A stretch of DNA of 64,000 nt from Pseudophaeomoniella oleicola (Eukaryota; Ascomycota; Eurotiomycetes; Phaeomoniellales; Phaeomoniellaceae). Below the pieces are notes generated by a model. It saw only the letters and a list, made by a program, of their open reading frames with translations, did not search any database and was not told the DNA's origin. The number at the start of each line of letters is the position of its first letter. The first letter of the stretch is position 1. Of the stretch, positions 21,466-34,590 are shown piece by piece. The stretch lies in NCBI GenBank assembly GCA_003868215.1, contig QWDQ01000019.1:62001-126000 (forward strand), read 5' to 3'. Made by a program: the position numbers and the translations under genes.

Positions 21466-23387
21466 ATGATCCCGAAAACAAACCATCTCCAACGTATCAT
21501 GCCTTCGACAGTTGGAGATCGTGGCAGGCGGAAAGCAAGATTCTCACGTAAAGCTTGGGGAGAAATCGAGTTCTACCCACAGTCCCTTCGAAAAACCCGA
21601 TCTAGGGAATATGCTTGCATGAACGGTAAGCAAGACCATCCCCCCAAAGAGGAAAGAGAAAGGAATCGCGATAAAATTCAGGGACACAATTACTTCTCAG
21701 GCTCTTTTCTTATCTTACATATACTCCTCGAACAGGGCACTGTTACTGACGGCATATTTCCTTACGATGAATAGGTGCAACATATCTCGATCATGGAGGT
21801 GCGACGATAGTTGCAAAGTCAGTTCTTGAACGCTTCTCTCAGGACCTGTCGACTTCATTATATGGAAATCCTCACTCGTCATCTCCGTCTTCGGTAAGAT
21901 CGACGTTGTTGGTGGATGCAGTTAGGGAACGTCTCCTGAGATTCTTCAACGCGGATCCGAAATACTATGATCTCGTTTTCACCGCCAACGCAACAGCGGC
22001 TATCAAGTTGGTCGTCGAAGCATTCGCTGACCACGGCGCCGGATATGACTATGCATACCACGTCGACTCGCATACGAGTTTGGTGGCAGTCTCTGCTAAA
22101 GCGGAAGGTGCGAGGTGTTTCGAGTCGATAGAGGAATTGAAGGGTTGGATAGGGTCAGATGTCCACAAGAAAGATGAAGAGGGATCAGAGCCTCAATTAG
22201 TATCCAAAAAGGTCAACTTGATTGGATTCCCAGCTCAATCCAACCTGAACGGATACAGACCCCCCTATCATGCATGGACACGATACATCAAGACGCACTC
22301 GAACAAGCCCACGTTTGTCTTGTTAGATGCAGCGGCATTCACAATGACTGGTCAATTGGAGTTGAATGTAGATATCGACTCCTGTCCCGATCTGGTCTCC
22401 GTGAGCCTGTACAAGATCTTCGGCTTTCCAGACATGGGCGCACTTCTCATCAAAAAGCCTGCTTTCATGACAGAGCTTTTAGGGAAAGGCCAGGCCCAAG
22501 AAAGGTCGAGACTGTCCGATTCAGAAGAAGTATCACCAAGTAAAGGTCCTAGAAGTACTTGTTCTACCATCAAATCCAACCCTGAGCCGCTGCCCGATTT
22601 ATTTTCCATCTTCTATTCGCGCAAGTTCTTTGGCGGCGGCACCGTCGACATGGTCGTCAGCAGCAGTATTATCAACACTCCTGGGCTTCACAGTGAGAAC
22701 TTCTGGGTCGCCAAGAACACGGCGACATTTCACGATATGCTAGAGGACGGCACGCTACCGTTCCACAACATCCTTGCGCTGAATCACGCAATGACGGTGC
22801 ACGAAGAGCTCTACGGCCGGAAACCTATGGGTCAAATATCTAAACACACCGCTAACCTCTCACGGATACTCTACACCAGACTTGACACCCTTTTCGACAG
22901 AGACAGCAACCTACAGATAAAAATGTATAAATCCCCTTCCTCTACATACGGCGACCCCTCAACACAAGGCCCAACCTTATCCTTCAACCTCTTCCTTCGC
23001 CGGCCCCACCGCGCATCCGCCACCAACCCCAAAGACGGCACCCCCCTCCACCCCATCCCCATCCCCAAAACCAAACTCGAGCACCTCGCCGTCCACTCCC
23101 CAGCCCGCATCCACCTCCGCACAGGCGGCGTCTGCAATCCCGGCGGTATCTCCACGCACTGCGACTTCTCCCCCGCCGACATGCGCCGGAACTTCGACGA
23201 GGGAGTCCGCTGCGGGAACGAGCTGGACATCGTGGACGGGAAACCGACGGGTGTGGTCAGGGTGAGTTTGGGAGCGATGACGACGAGGGACGAAGTAGAG
23301 AGGTTTGTCGAGTTTGTTCGTGGTGTTGATGGAGAGCTTGAGTTTTTGCTTGGGAAGGAGGGAGTCGAGAAAGAGATGAGGGGATAG
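21466..23387 (+). CDS. NifS-type PLP protein, molybdenum cofactor sulfurase-like, lacking MOSC domain
   Basis: Class V aminotransferase fold. Exons are 21466..21625 and 21775..23387 (590 aa). The 149 bp GT-AG intron joins YACMNG to ATYLDHGG, the conserved opening of Moco sulfurases. The in-frame GTAAGA near 21894 is read as coding because the protein stays conserved across it. Motifs are LYGNPHSSS, the PLP-binding Lys in SLYKIFG (about 267) and the persulfide-carrying Cys in RTGGVCNPGG (about 507). Full Moco sulfurases (about 800 aa, HxB/MOCOS) add a MOSC half; this protein stops after the NifS half. It may donate sulfur or act as a desulfurase; the role is inferred. The first Met could also be residue 12. 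Confidence 0.85.
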
Positions 23388-24911
23388 GGTAGTGAAGTAC
23401 TGACCTAGTACTTGGTTAGTAGAATGCTAGCAGCATTGGTAGCGGCTGTTAGCCCTGTTGGAGTGTATGGAATGGCAGCATGCTGTTGGACTCGACATGT
23501 CACATATACTTTACCTACCACTTGCACCACCTAGGTACCTAACCGTGATGATAGTGATGATAACAACTTTGGTCATTTGGGGTCTCACTTCTCACACAAA
23601 TGTCGTTTCGTCGCTCATTAGATCCTCATTGCAGTCAATCATATATACCTATCCTGTACTGTCAGTGCCATTAAGGAACTGACTGAGTGGTTAAGTGTCG
23701 GTAAAGAAAGGTGAACGACCAGAAGAGCTAACTTCAACGAGGTCAAGTTACAGTATTTTCCTTAGTACCTATAGCTGTCTTGACATCACATATGAGAGAG
23801 GCAGAGCTGGAAAGCACCGAGATACTTAGTATCCACTGCAGGTAATTAGGTAGTTCTTGAACAGGTAGGTGGCTTAGTACTTAATCGATCCCTACAGTAA
23901 GATAACGCAAGGTGCATATTGAAGATGTACCCATCTTCCCCGCGTTTCTTCTTCGGGTCCTTGCTGCCTTGCATAACATTGATGTCTTTCTTCGGGTATT
24001 TCCAACCTGAAGGCCCTTACAGTAAGGCGACGCTACCTCATGACTCCTGATAGAGTGTAAATTGTTCTTAGGTGCTTGGTAGTAGATTCGAAGGCGCACT
24101 TTCCTCCCTTACCGCTGGAACTCTGACTTTTGTACAACACGCAATATCGGATTTGTACCTACCTTATGCTATCGGCCGAGAGCAACCATCATCCTGCCGC
24201 AACCTGCTGTGTGCTCTGCTCCTCATGCAGCTGAAGGATCTCGGTCTCGAGAATATCCCATTGGACTTGTCTGATTTGAGGAACCGTTGGGTTCAATCTC
24301 GGAAGAAAACTTCGATTTCCCCACAAATATGCGAATACATTCCCGGGACATTGGATATCTCGGGATGATGAATCCCTCCCAGTTGCGCACTGTTCCCTCC
24401 TGCAGGACATCTGCATCTGAACCACCTAGTAGGTATCCAAGGTGCACACCTGTCAATATGGGTCGCCACTGGCAGCCCTAAGGCGGAAATTCAGACACTC
24501 TGCCAGTCGTAACCAGGCTCTCAGACAAACGCTCCAGTATGATTGAATGGATCATAGTAGAACTCAAGCAGAGTTTCCACCCGACGCGAACTGCGGACGA
24601 TCCAGACCCCCAATAATGCAAGCAAGTAGGTGCCGTCGGAACGGCAAGACAGATATAGTAGGTACGTGTCCAGTATGTACCTACTAGTATAATGCAGGAC
24701 TGTGGTGGTAAGACACAACATAAAAAGCCGTTACTGCCTCCTCATCTCAGGTGGATGTTGATACTCGTGGATGATTTTGGCAGGGACTCATCATTACGGC
24801 TGTGACTTGCAGATTGTTACCTACCTTGGTGAGTGACTCTTATGCTTGAACACGCGACTGGATCTCCTGCTGACCAAAGTGAATGGCCTCAAAGTTGTCA
24901 ACACATGAACT
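23388..24911. other. Intergenic, gene-poor, TAGGTA words
   Basis: 1.5 kb with scattered TACCTA/TAGGTA words (for example 23531-23541, 23765, 23850-23880, 24660-24685). No frame with a recognisable domain. It is the upstream region of the small secreted protein. Confidence 0.6.
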
Positions 24912-25286
24912 ATGCATCCCTTCAATCTCTTTCTAATGTTTTCGCCCTTGGCAATGACCTCTGCGGTGGCCGTGCCTCAACGCCTCAACTCCCCAGCATC
25001 CCAACCGCTCACGACTCGTGATTCGCCTCTGGATTACTTGGCCAGCATCTTCAATTCCAGCTCGTGCGCAGGTTCGGGCCATGCCTATCTCGGTGGTGGA
25101 TGCCACAACATCTATATCCAGGCCGCAGGATCCGTCCAATTGGATGTCGGGGCAGTCATTGTCGGATATGGGGAAGAGGATTGTGCAGGAGAGATCGTTG
25201 TCATCGGCTTGATTGATGGGACCTGGAATTGTGAAGAAGATCTGGTTTCGGACGTGAGAAGTTGGAGTGATCAATTCCCCTTGTGA
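24912..25286 (+). CDS. Small secreted cysteine-containing protein (effector-like)
   Basis: Single exon, 124 aa. It starts with a hydrophobic segment (about residues 4-21) that looks like a signal peptide and ends near a Val/Ala-Val-Pro junction. The mature part is about 100 residues with four cysteines (52, 64, 91, 107), an even number as expected for disulfides. It is rich in Gly, Asp and Glu, has no other membrane segment, and matches no domain that I recognise. Small size, secretion, paired cysteines and isolation between 1.5 and 2.4 kb gene-free flanks fit the class of small secreted proteins that includes effectors, but this is inference from form only. A second Met at residue 9 or 15 could be the start. 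Confidence 0.6.
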   Translation: MHPFNLFLMFSPLAMTSAVAVPQRLNSPASQPLTTRDSPLDYLASIFNSSSCAGSGHAYLGGGCHNIYIQAAGSVQLDVGAVIVGYGEEDCAGEIVVIGLIDGTWNCEEDLVSDVRSWSDQFPL

Positions 25287-27711
25287 GGAAGATTGAAGTG
25301 ATAATGTGACAGCTTGTCAGTGGCCGTTGAGAACTGAATTTGTTGAAACTCGAGGGGAATTTGAAGGGCTAATAGGTATTAACACTATGTGCCTAGTAGG
25401 CACAGCAGATTGGGTTGCGGGTGCCCGATCTGCATTTGCTCAGAATCTTAGCACAATGACATTCCAGCCTCCAACTTCGTAGCAGTTACCTGGTAGGTAA
25501 GGTATAGGTACTAGTACCTACTATTGAGAGAGAAGGAAAACAAATGAATGAAATACTACCTAATACCTTAGTAGAAAGAAGGAAAATAAGAAAATTGTAC
25601 TGCGAGTAAAGAAACGGACCATTTCATGATCTATTAGACGTCGGATCGGAGGCGTCGGAAAGATAATGGCAATGTTTGGTCCATTTCTGCGTGGTCTTCC
25701 CGCAGCGCAATTTAACGAAAGTGCTACCCAACTTGACGCATGCCAAAATCATGTGCGTAGGGTGCATAGTAGTAGGGAATTGATTGCATAGGCTCCACCC
25801 GCAGCGCGGCTTGAAACTGAGACAGACTCGAGATTTGGCTTCTGCAGATACAAGTAGTACTATTACCAGTATGTCTGAATCAAGACATGTACGGTAGTAG
25901 TAAAAAGTTCATGTTATGATCTTCGTCGATACCTGGTATGAGCCTATGCGAAGATTGACCGAACCCAAGTCAATGGAGACATTGATGTACCCAAGGTAGT
26001 AAATACCAAGTAGTAGGTAAGTAATAGGTACCTAGGTATATTAGGTCTGTTGTCATTGTACCTACTACTAATGTATTCAATGCACGAATGGGGATTTCCT
26101 GCCTTTATACGTCTTTTGAATTCCAAGTCGCAAACTGGCGATGAGAGACATACACCTGAAGTGCTCGTTCGGGTTCGTCAGATGCTAGTCTGCTAGGTTC
26201 GACTGTCGGCATTGGTTAGTAGATACTAGTAGGTAGTATAGATACTTGATAATGATTGTAGTAGGACAACAGGCTGGCCGCGGGCCGCTGGTGACTACTG
26301 AAACTACCAGTGAAGATGCCGCGGCACTTTGGATTCCCTTGAAGTGTACGCCGTGTGATCCCAGATCCACGGTACATAACACTGCAGTGATGTGACAGTA
26401 GACACTGAGGGCCGTCGTCTCCAAGCTCAATGTTGTCTGCAGGCTCTGCCATGGCGGCCGGATTCCTTTGCATCGACGGAGGGTAAAGGCGCAGTGGTTA
26501 TTCCAATAGGTATCCGTTAGAAAACCGTCGACGCACTGCGGGTTGAGCACATGAGCTATGATATGCGTACTAGTAGGTACCTATGTAGGCACTTATCGTA
26601 TTACTGCTAGATTGTTGTCTGAAAGCTTTTCTTCAAGCGACTTTGTATAGAAGTCGTTTTGCAGCAGAGGAGCCGCTTCGAGAGGTCTGTTTTTGCCCTG
26701 GCTTGGGATGAGTCGTAAGGTGGATTGTCGGGCTGGGTTGGGTTGAATTGGGTTGTTGCGGGTCGGCGTGCGTGCGACACATAGTGGAAGCGTGCGATAT
26801 CGCAGAAATCACTGGAATTGTGATACCTAATATTGTCAGATTACCTGTATGTACCTCTCCAAACTTCACGATGTCTGGACGGTCAATACCTCGAGTCCAA
26901 GAGATCAACCGCCGTTGTCAGTGGAGATGCGCTTGGTCAACCAGAGGATTTCGAAAACGTTCACTCTTGACGTTATGAGCTACTACCTACTTACTACCTA
27001 GATATGTAAGGTAGTTATTTGTGAAATGTGCTGGTTGCAGTGTGAATGGGCACAACTGGAGCCTGGATTGTAATACATCCTGTAAGCCTGCAGGAAGACA
27101 AGTACTGTACCGACTGCAAGCGCAGGAAAGCACTTCTGGGAAAGCACCATCCAGTCTTTCTCGTTCACATCCTCATTCCTACTCTGGTCGACTTGTCTCA
27201 CCTCCAGGTGCGATTCGAGGATTCGAGAATTCGAGAACTGGAGGGTGTAATCGCAGCACTATGGGGGTGGCTTGAGCTTTCTTCATCAATGCTGATTGTA
27301 TATAGGTACAATTTCCGTACGATACGACCTAAAAGTCGCGTCGAGATTGAATCTAGAAACAATCACGTTTAAAGTGCATGATCGAGTTTCTGATTTTATG
27401 TTGGTGAGTCACGACTTCAGTTATTAAGTACTAGGTATCTATCCTTCTATGATGCCCCCGGAGGTGACACTACAATATCTAAACGATGTAATCATGTGTG
27501 ATCCCCTCGTTCCATGATCTAGAAGTCGGCAGACAAACTAAACTGTCAGCAGAATGTTCTTGTTCTGCATAGATACTGTAACAACGTGTTATATATCATT
27601 TTACATGTCAGTTTTCAAGGATCTCAGGAACTGTGCTTAAGCGAAATGCAGCTCAGTATCGACCTGGTACTCGATAAAGATGGAAAAAGGGTCTTCCAGT
27701 CTCTAGATTCT
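25287..27711. other. Intergenic, 2.4 kb, gene-poor
   Basis: Several arrays of GTAGGTACCTA-type words (about 25495-25575, 26010-26060, 26570-26590, 26985-27010). Short frames on both strands have no family signal. There is a GGGTTGG-rich patch near 26728-26765. It is the 3' flank of the 5-oxoprolinase gene. Confidence 0.6.
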
Positions 27712-30700
27712 CTAACCCTCATTTTGAGTCGCTGCGAATGTATGCAAGCTACCGGTTCCCCTCCAGTACTGAGGCTGCTTCTTTTGCACCCTTCCATTAA
27801 CCTGACTCTCGCCGCTCTCTTCCATGCCCCCCCATGCACCGCCTCCAGGTGTGTGAACATAGATCTGTTCACCGCACTGCAACTTGATTAGACCTTTGCC
27901 CCCAACGTTTACCCATCGATTCTTCCCATCTGGCAGATGAAGCAGGGCCAGGTTGCGACCTGACATTCCTGGACCACCGCCATTCATACCATATGGACGG
28001 TGCGTTCTTCTTTCGGAGCTGAGTGAAAAGGTCATCGGAGCTCGTGCTTCGAATGCACGGATTGCGCCGTTGCCACCAGCATGGAGACCCTCACCTCCTG
28101 AGCCATGACGGACGGAGAATTGTTTGACGAGGACGGGATATCGCTTTTCTAGGATCTCGAGATCACTTACGCGAGTGTTCGTCATGTTCTGCGAAGCGAT
28201 TAGCGATTGCTCCTTCTACAAGTACATCTTGTGCGGCGTGCGACTTACTGTATGGACGGCGGAGACACCAGACCAAGTTGGACCGGCACCACTCCCTCCG
28301 CAAATTGTTTCGCCGTACATGAATGTGAACCCTTGGAATGGCTCTCCAGGCTTTGCCTTCTCTCCACCATACATTTGAACACTGTTCATGCATCCTTGGC
28401 TTGCCGCGCATGTCCCAAACGCTTTGAAGACCACATCGGTTACTCTCTGACTCGTGAGGGAATTACCGGTATAGACAGCGGCACCACACGATGGTGACAA
28501 AACGGTGTTTTCAGGAATAATGATGTTCGTTGGGTTCAAACAGCCTTGATTGAGTGGAATATCCTCATTGATCATCGCTCTAAGAGCGTAGATAATGGCA
28601 GAGTACACCAAACTTTGAGGAGCATTACGGTTTCCATACGTCTCTGGGTGCGTTCCCGTGAAGTCGAAATCTGCGCTGCCAGTCTCCGCATCAATACGAA
28701 CTTCCAGGTGTATTTCAGTTCCATCATCAAGAAAGTCGATGGCCCTTAAAGGCTCAGGATGTATTTGCGCAATCTTCCTGAGGTATTTCCGGACAGCGAT
28801 CTCTGCCGCCTGCTGAATTGCGGCCATGTACCTCTGAACGATCCGGGTACCGTACTCCGCGAACAATTCTTGGATCAAGAGGGATCCACGTTGGTTAGCC
28901 GCAATTTGAGCTTTGAGATCCGACAGATTGTCGTTGATACTGTTGGAGCCAACACAGCCAGGATACTGTGCAGGGTCTTCAACCAGGATTTTGGTGATAC
29001 CTTCGGGATGTCAGCGCTTGATTTATCAGTTTCTGTGACGACATACCCTCTTCATTAAATCGTCCTTCAGAAGCAAGTTTGAAAGTCTTGATCAGTGCAC
29101 CCTCCTGTTCTAAAGTAGTACAATTAGGGTTTCCTGAAATTCCTCCGAGACCTCCTATGTCACGATGATGGCCTCTGGAGGCAGTATAGAAGATGATCTC
29201 CTTTCCTTCGTCATCAAAGACAGGCGTTACGACAGTAATGTCGGGTAAGTGAGTACCTCCGGCCTCTGCAAGGAGTCAGCAACGAGATCACCAGAAAGCC
29301 ATGGAAACACGTACCAGGATGATTGGTGACGAGGACATCACCAGGCTTCAATTTCCCAAAGTTAACCTCGTGTTGATATCGCACAGCGTTCTGCATTGAC
29401 CCTAAATGTACAGGCACATGTGGTGCTGATGAGCATGTTAGCATATCAGAGGTCCACTATGGAAGATCTTTTCGTTAGCATACCATTTGCAACAAGCCCA
29501 CCATCGGGACCGAAAATAGCACAACTGAAGTCGAGACGTTCTTTGATGTTAAGACTAACACTGGTTTTCTGGAGTGTTCGGCCCATTTGCTCGGCAATGC
29601 TCATGAAGCGATGGCCAAACACAGAGAGCTGAACCGGGTCAATTATGTCTGCGCTAACCGCCTTAGGCGCTCCCACGCCGACGTCTATCACCACGTGCTT
29701 TTCTAGAGCTGTTGCAGTTGCCCCTGGGACGACGACAATGGTCTGGGTTGAATCCAAGATGATGGCAGGTCCTTGAATGGTCGCGTTCACAGGTAGTTTG
29801 TCTAGGGTGAAGACTGGAGTCTCAACCTTGCCGGTGTCTGCAAAATAGGCGCGAGCCGAGGAAATAGGTTCCGGAGCGCCCAAATTTTCACTCTTCGACG
29901 CCAATATCTGGCTGACAAGGCTCTTTTCCTCCTCGAGTTTACCATCGACCGCCATCCCTCTGACGCGGACATCGTCAACTAAGATAGGTCGGCCAGGGAC
30001 AATGAAACTGAATTCCGTAAGGTGTCTCGCAAGGAAGGCTTTTTCAAAGTCTCCATCTTCCGGCTCCAGGATCATGAGGGAGGTGTCGGTGCCGTTGTAT
30101 CTCATGTTGAGGTATCGTTCGTAACGCAGACTTTTCTCCTCGAAGTCTTGATCAAGCAATTCTTGCTTAACTTTCTGCTCAAGAGCAGATAATCTTTTCT
30201 TCAAAACGACCAGCGACTCTGGGGTGTAAGTCTCGGAGCTGGGTTCCAAGCTCTCTTGAACTACCTCAGCCAGAGCCATCCCGTACGCTGAGAGGATGGA
30301 AGAGTACTTGTGAATGACGACACTGTTGATTCTAAGATTGCGTGCTATAGCACAAGCGTGTTGACCACCTGCGCCCCCGAATACGGCCAGACGATGGTTC
30401 CTCGCATCATAACCACGGCCCTCGGTAAGGGACCTGATGGGTCGACACATACCCTCATTTGCAACATTCAGGAACCTAAGTGTTATTAGTCTCTTTCCTT
30501 CACATACAGGATCAGCAGAACATACCCCAACGCCACCTCCTCAGGAGTAAAATTGTTTCCGGTCTCAGCATTGACTCTCTTCGTTAACTCCGCGAACTTC
30601 GATGCAACGATGTCAGAATCCAGCGGTTGGTCCTCAGTAGGACCAAAGATCTTTGGGAAATATTTTGGAAGCAGCCTTCCAAGGAACAAATTCGCGTCAG

Positions 30701-32031
30701 TTACGGTCAATGGACCACCTTTTCTATAGCAAGCAGGTCCCGGATGTGCACCTGCGGACTCAGGGCCAACAACGAACAGTCCGTTCTTCCAAAACAAGAT
30801 GGACCCACCGCCCGCAGCTACAGTATTGATATCGAGTTGAGGGGACTGGATCGTGACACCTGCGGTTGTCGTCTCGAATACATGCTCAAATTTCCCCGCG
30901 TAACGTGAAACATCTGTACTCGTGCCTCCCATATCAAAACCGATGACAGGCATGTTATCTGTGGGATCGAAGCTGGTTTTGGCATAACCGACCACGCCTC
31001 CCGCAGGTCCTGACAGAATGGCACGGAGCCCGGAGAAGCGTTTGAAGTCAACCAGACCGCCATCGGATTGCATGAACTGACATTTAGTGCCCTTCGCATT
31101 CTCAAGTCCGCCAGCAAACCCGGAACTGAAACCATCGATGTATCGCTGTACCGTCGGTGTCAGGTAAGCATCTGCAGTGGCAGACATACCACGTGGAACG
31201 AGTTTGATCATCGGCATTAGCTGTGAAGAGAGCGATATGTGAGTGAAACCGATTTTCTTAGCAATCTCTGCTATCCGAAGTTCATGTTGTGGGAACGTGT
31301 ATGAATGAGCCAAGCAGACCGCAATGGAGCGATAATCATCATTCCACAACTCCAAAAGAGCTTTTGTTACCTCATCTTCGTCCAGCGGTTTCAAAATGCG
31401 GATTGTGTCTCCGCTCAGGCCTTGTACAGTGGTACCAATGTGCTTATTCACAGCAAGAGGAACATCGACGGTTACGCGCTCATCAATCTCGATGCTTTTC
31501 GTGTAAAGTACATCGGCTTTCTTAATGTCCAGATCGAATAGATGGGGCCGTGTTTGATGACCAATCCGAAGAAGTTCGCCAAAGCCTTTTGTGATAAGTA
31601 ACGCACTCCTTTCACCCTTCCTTTCGAGTAGGGCGTTCGTTGCAACGGTTGTTCCCATTCGAATAAAAGCTGTCACTGTTAGATACAAGTCTATCTTACT
31701 GACATGATCCTCTTACCAATCTTGGACGTGTCTAATTTTGTGCCTCGCGGTATCCGCATGCCAGTTGAGATTTCGAGTATACGTCTAATACCTTCCGTCG
31801 GAGCATCTTCGTAATTTGTGGGATCAACGGAAAGCAGCTTGATGACTATATCCGGACGCCCTGGAACAATACCAATGCAGTCGGTGAACGTACCACCACG
31901 ATCTTGAACGCAAAATGATCAGTGTCTCTCTGTTGAACACCGACGCAAAACTAACCAATGTATACCCTGATCCTCTCATCCTGTCCAACAACAGCAGACC
32001 CTTCTACGTCGCTCTGAACAAGTTCCCCCAT
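27712..32031 (-). CDS. 5-oxoprolinase (ATP-hydrolysing, HyuA-HyuB fusion)
   Basis: Opens 5-oxo-L-proline (pyroglutamate) to L-glutamate with ATP, in the cytosol. Eight exons, minus strand: 32031..31956, 31902..31717, 31669..30526, 30475..29484, 29425..29315, 29265..29047, 29000..28249, 28188..27712, giving 1318 aa, the normal length. Introns are 46-60 bp. The first restores the DRGGTFTD phosphate loop from RVYI plus DRGG. HyuA markers are [31 protein letters not shown] and [10 protein letters not shown]. HyuB starts near [13 protein letters not shown] and contains [10 protein letters not shown], a Gly-Ser-Gly-rich GGSGAGPTW segment, RHGSGGEG and GGGAWG. All blocks expected of an active enzyme are present. 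It is divergent from a Dal5-type permease, which suggests joint control. Confidence 0.95.
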
Positions 32032-32689
32032 CCTGTCGGTCTTCACGGTGGCGTGTATACAGTTCCCCTACGTTGTCCCTGCCAAGCTATAACCCTGGTC
32101 AAGAACGATATGAAGACTATCGGTCACTGGAGGGGCGAGGCACTTAAATGAACGTGTACCGCCTTCTCGGTATACACTTCCGCTCTTTCGTCGCTCTCCG
32201 ACTGTGTCAGCAGAAACTCCACCAGCGGTTGCATCGGTGGACAACTGCTGTCTTCCACGGTATCGTCCAATATGATCAGCAGAATCCATAGATAACGAAT
32301 GCTCGATATGCCTGGACTACTCGATCAACTCATGAGACATTCCCACCTTGCAATGCAAGTCATCCCCGCAATTCCAATCCATGACCTTTGTCTAGGCATA
32401 TACCGAAGAGTGGGTCTGAAGCTTGATGTGTTGTTGAGGCTTCGGACAATGCCTTGAAGATATTCGGACAACACCGTGATTGTCCCCAATGACCCACACC
32501 ACATCACTCGCAGTCCGGATTCGATGCTTGTTCGTATGGACAGGGGGGTCGGCCATGGGCGATATGCTCTTCCATTGAAATAACTATTTCAAACAACACC
32601 ATCAACCTGAAGGTGCTCACATCCCTCCTAGAAAGATCACCTACTTATTTAGTGTTTGTTGATTTGTCTACGAGCACTGAGTATTCGCC
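32032..32689. promoter_or_regulatory. Bidirectional promoter, 5-oxoprolinase / Dal5-type permease
   Basis: 658 bp shared upstream region. TTCGGACAA occurs twice in the same orientation at 32441 and 32463, 22 bp apart. CGG-N6-CGG lies near 32224-32236 (CGGTTGCATCGG), an AGATAA GATA-factor consensus at 32290-32295, and TCTCCGACTG at 32195-32204. CGG half-sites are what Zn2Cys6 regulators bind and GATA sites serve nitrogen control. Both assignments are inference from short words. Confidence 0.45.
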
Positions 32690-34590
32690 ATGAGTTCCGA
32701 CATGAGTTCCGACATAAAAGATGCTTCTACCATGGGAAGCGAGCCCGTTCCAGAACACGGGCATGGGCAAATCATTGATGCCTCAAAGAGCGAGGAAGTA
32801 GATGTCGCTGCACAGATCCTTGCAACAGCTCATCATGAGGGTCCAATCACCGAGGCCGAGATGGACGCTGTGCGCTGGAAGATCGATTGGCATATGGTAC
32901 CTATGCTGTTCGTGTGTCTCCAATTGAGTGGCTGGGACAAAGTAGTGTAAGTCGGCGAGATTCACGCTCGTGGTGCCCTGACTAAACTCCTCCGAAGTAT
33001 TAGCACTGCTGCTATCTATGGCTTGAGGGAAGACCTTGGCCTCACAGGCAATCAGTACAGCTGGGCTGGTTCTATTATGTACTTCGGTGGGTGTCCCATC
33101 CTCTGTCATGAACAATATACTGAGTGCGTCAGCCTTCTTGATATGGATCTTTCCGACGCTCTATCTCCTTCAGAGACTCCCTACTGGAAAGTACTTGGCA
33201 GTGAATATCTTTCTTTGGGGTGTTACTGAACTCGCAACGTCTGCCTGCAAAACCCCGGCTTCGCTTTTAATCTGCCGTTTCTTCCTTGGCATATTCCAAT
33301 GTTGTGATCTGCCAGCTATGATCATCATCGCAAGTGAGTCGTTTCCAAGGCAGAGGCTATGTTCGACGCTAACCACGGGTTTCACAATTCCATAGCCATG
33401 TGGTGGAAGAAGTCAGAACAACCCGTACGTAATGCGATGATATGTGCGGTGACATCCTCCATTGGCAATGGTCTTATCTCCTTCGGGTTCGGACATCTGA
33501 AACATTCCGCTTTGCCCAAATGGAAGTATATCTTTATTGCTCCTGGAGCGTTCACCGTTTTGTACGGAGCCGCAATGTTCTTCATTCTTCCAGACAGTCC
33601 AGCAGATGCCTCCTGGCTCTCGGAAAGGGAGAAGGTCGTGGCAGTTGAGAGACTTCGTGATGAGAAACTTGGGATGGAGAACAAACACTGGAAATGGGCG
33701 CAAGCTCGGGAAGCTGTTCTAGACAAGAAGAATTGGATCCTCTGGTTTTTCTTCATTGCAGTCAACGTACCCAATGGGGGTCTGATATCGGTGCGCTCCG
33801 ACGACTCCAAGCTGCGATTGTGCGGGACTGACATGGCATAGTTTACCAGCATCATTATAAAGGGTCTTGGGTTCAGTTCTGAGGACTCATCCCTCATGAA
33901 CATTCCGACAGGTAGGCCTGCAACATCCGTTTGATGACAGCATTCTGACTATGCAAGGTGTTGTGTCTACTCTCAGCGGAATCTTCTTCAGTTACTGGCT
34001 TGGGAAGACAACAAAGTACAGGGCCGTTGTCACTGCTATTTCCTTGATACCATGTCTTATCGGAACAATCATCATTTACAGTAGGTACATCGCTTGAAGG
34101 ACTATCTGGAAGACGCTAACACAAGCCAAGCTACCCCAAGGAGCAACTTACCTGCCCAGTTGGTGGGCTTGTACATGGCTTATATATACTGGGCACCTTA
34201 TGTGTGCGGATTGGCTATGTTCCAGGCAAATACAGCCGGACATAGTAAGAAATCAACCGTGAATGCAATGAACTATGTGGCATATGCTGTTGGAAACATT
34301 ATAGGTATGTGTACCCGAAACCATGCCTTCTACGAATCCTTCTGACTTTACTCTCATCAGGACCCCAGACATTTATTGCAGATCAAGCTCCTCAATATAC
34401 CGGAGCCATTATAGCCATGATTTTGTGCTACGCTTTATGTATCTTGCTCGCGATATCTTACGGAGTGGTTTGCAAATGGGAGAACGTAAAGAGGGAAAAA
34501 GCGAAAATCGAGGACGGGGTCGATGAGCATGCTGGAGACTTTATGGATTGGACAGACAAGCAAAACTTAAGTTTTAGATACACGACATGA
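32690..34590 (+). CDS. MFS anion permease, Dal5 family (cluster member)
   Basis: Importer of small organic anions in the plasma membrane. Eight exons: 32690..32946, 32998..33086, 33133..33333, 33396..33790, 33842..33911, 33958..34084, 34141..34304, 34361..34590 (510 aa). Each junction restores family sequence, for example WDKVVISTAAIYG, IIIATMWWKKSEQP (typical W[YW]xxxEQPxR) and NIIGPQTF. The closing FMDWTDKQNLSFRY is the usual Dal5 C-terminus. The sixth intron uses the second of two possible AG sites (34140), because the nearer one would leave only 41 bp and a branch site 5 bp away. It is divergent from 5-oxoprolinase, so uptake of pyroglutamate or a related compound is a reasonable guess. 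It differs from the other Dal5-type gene of this window in intron pattern. Confidence 0.92.
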
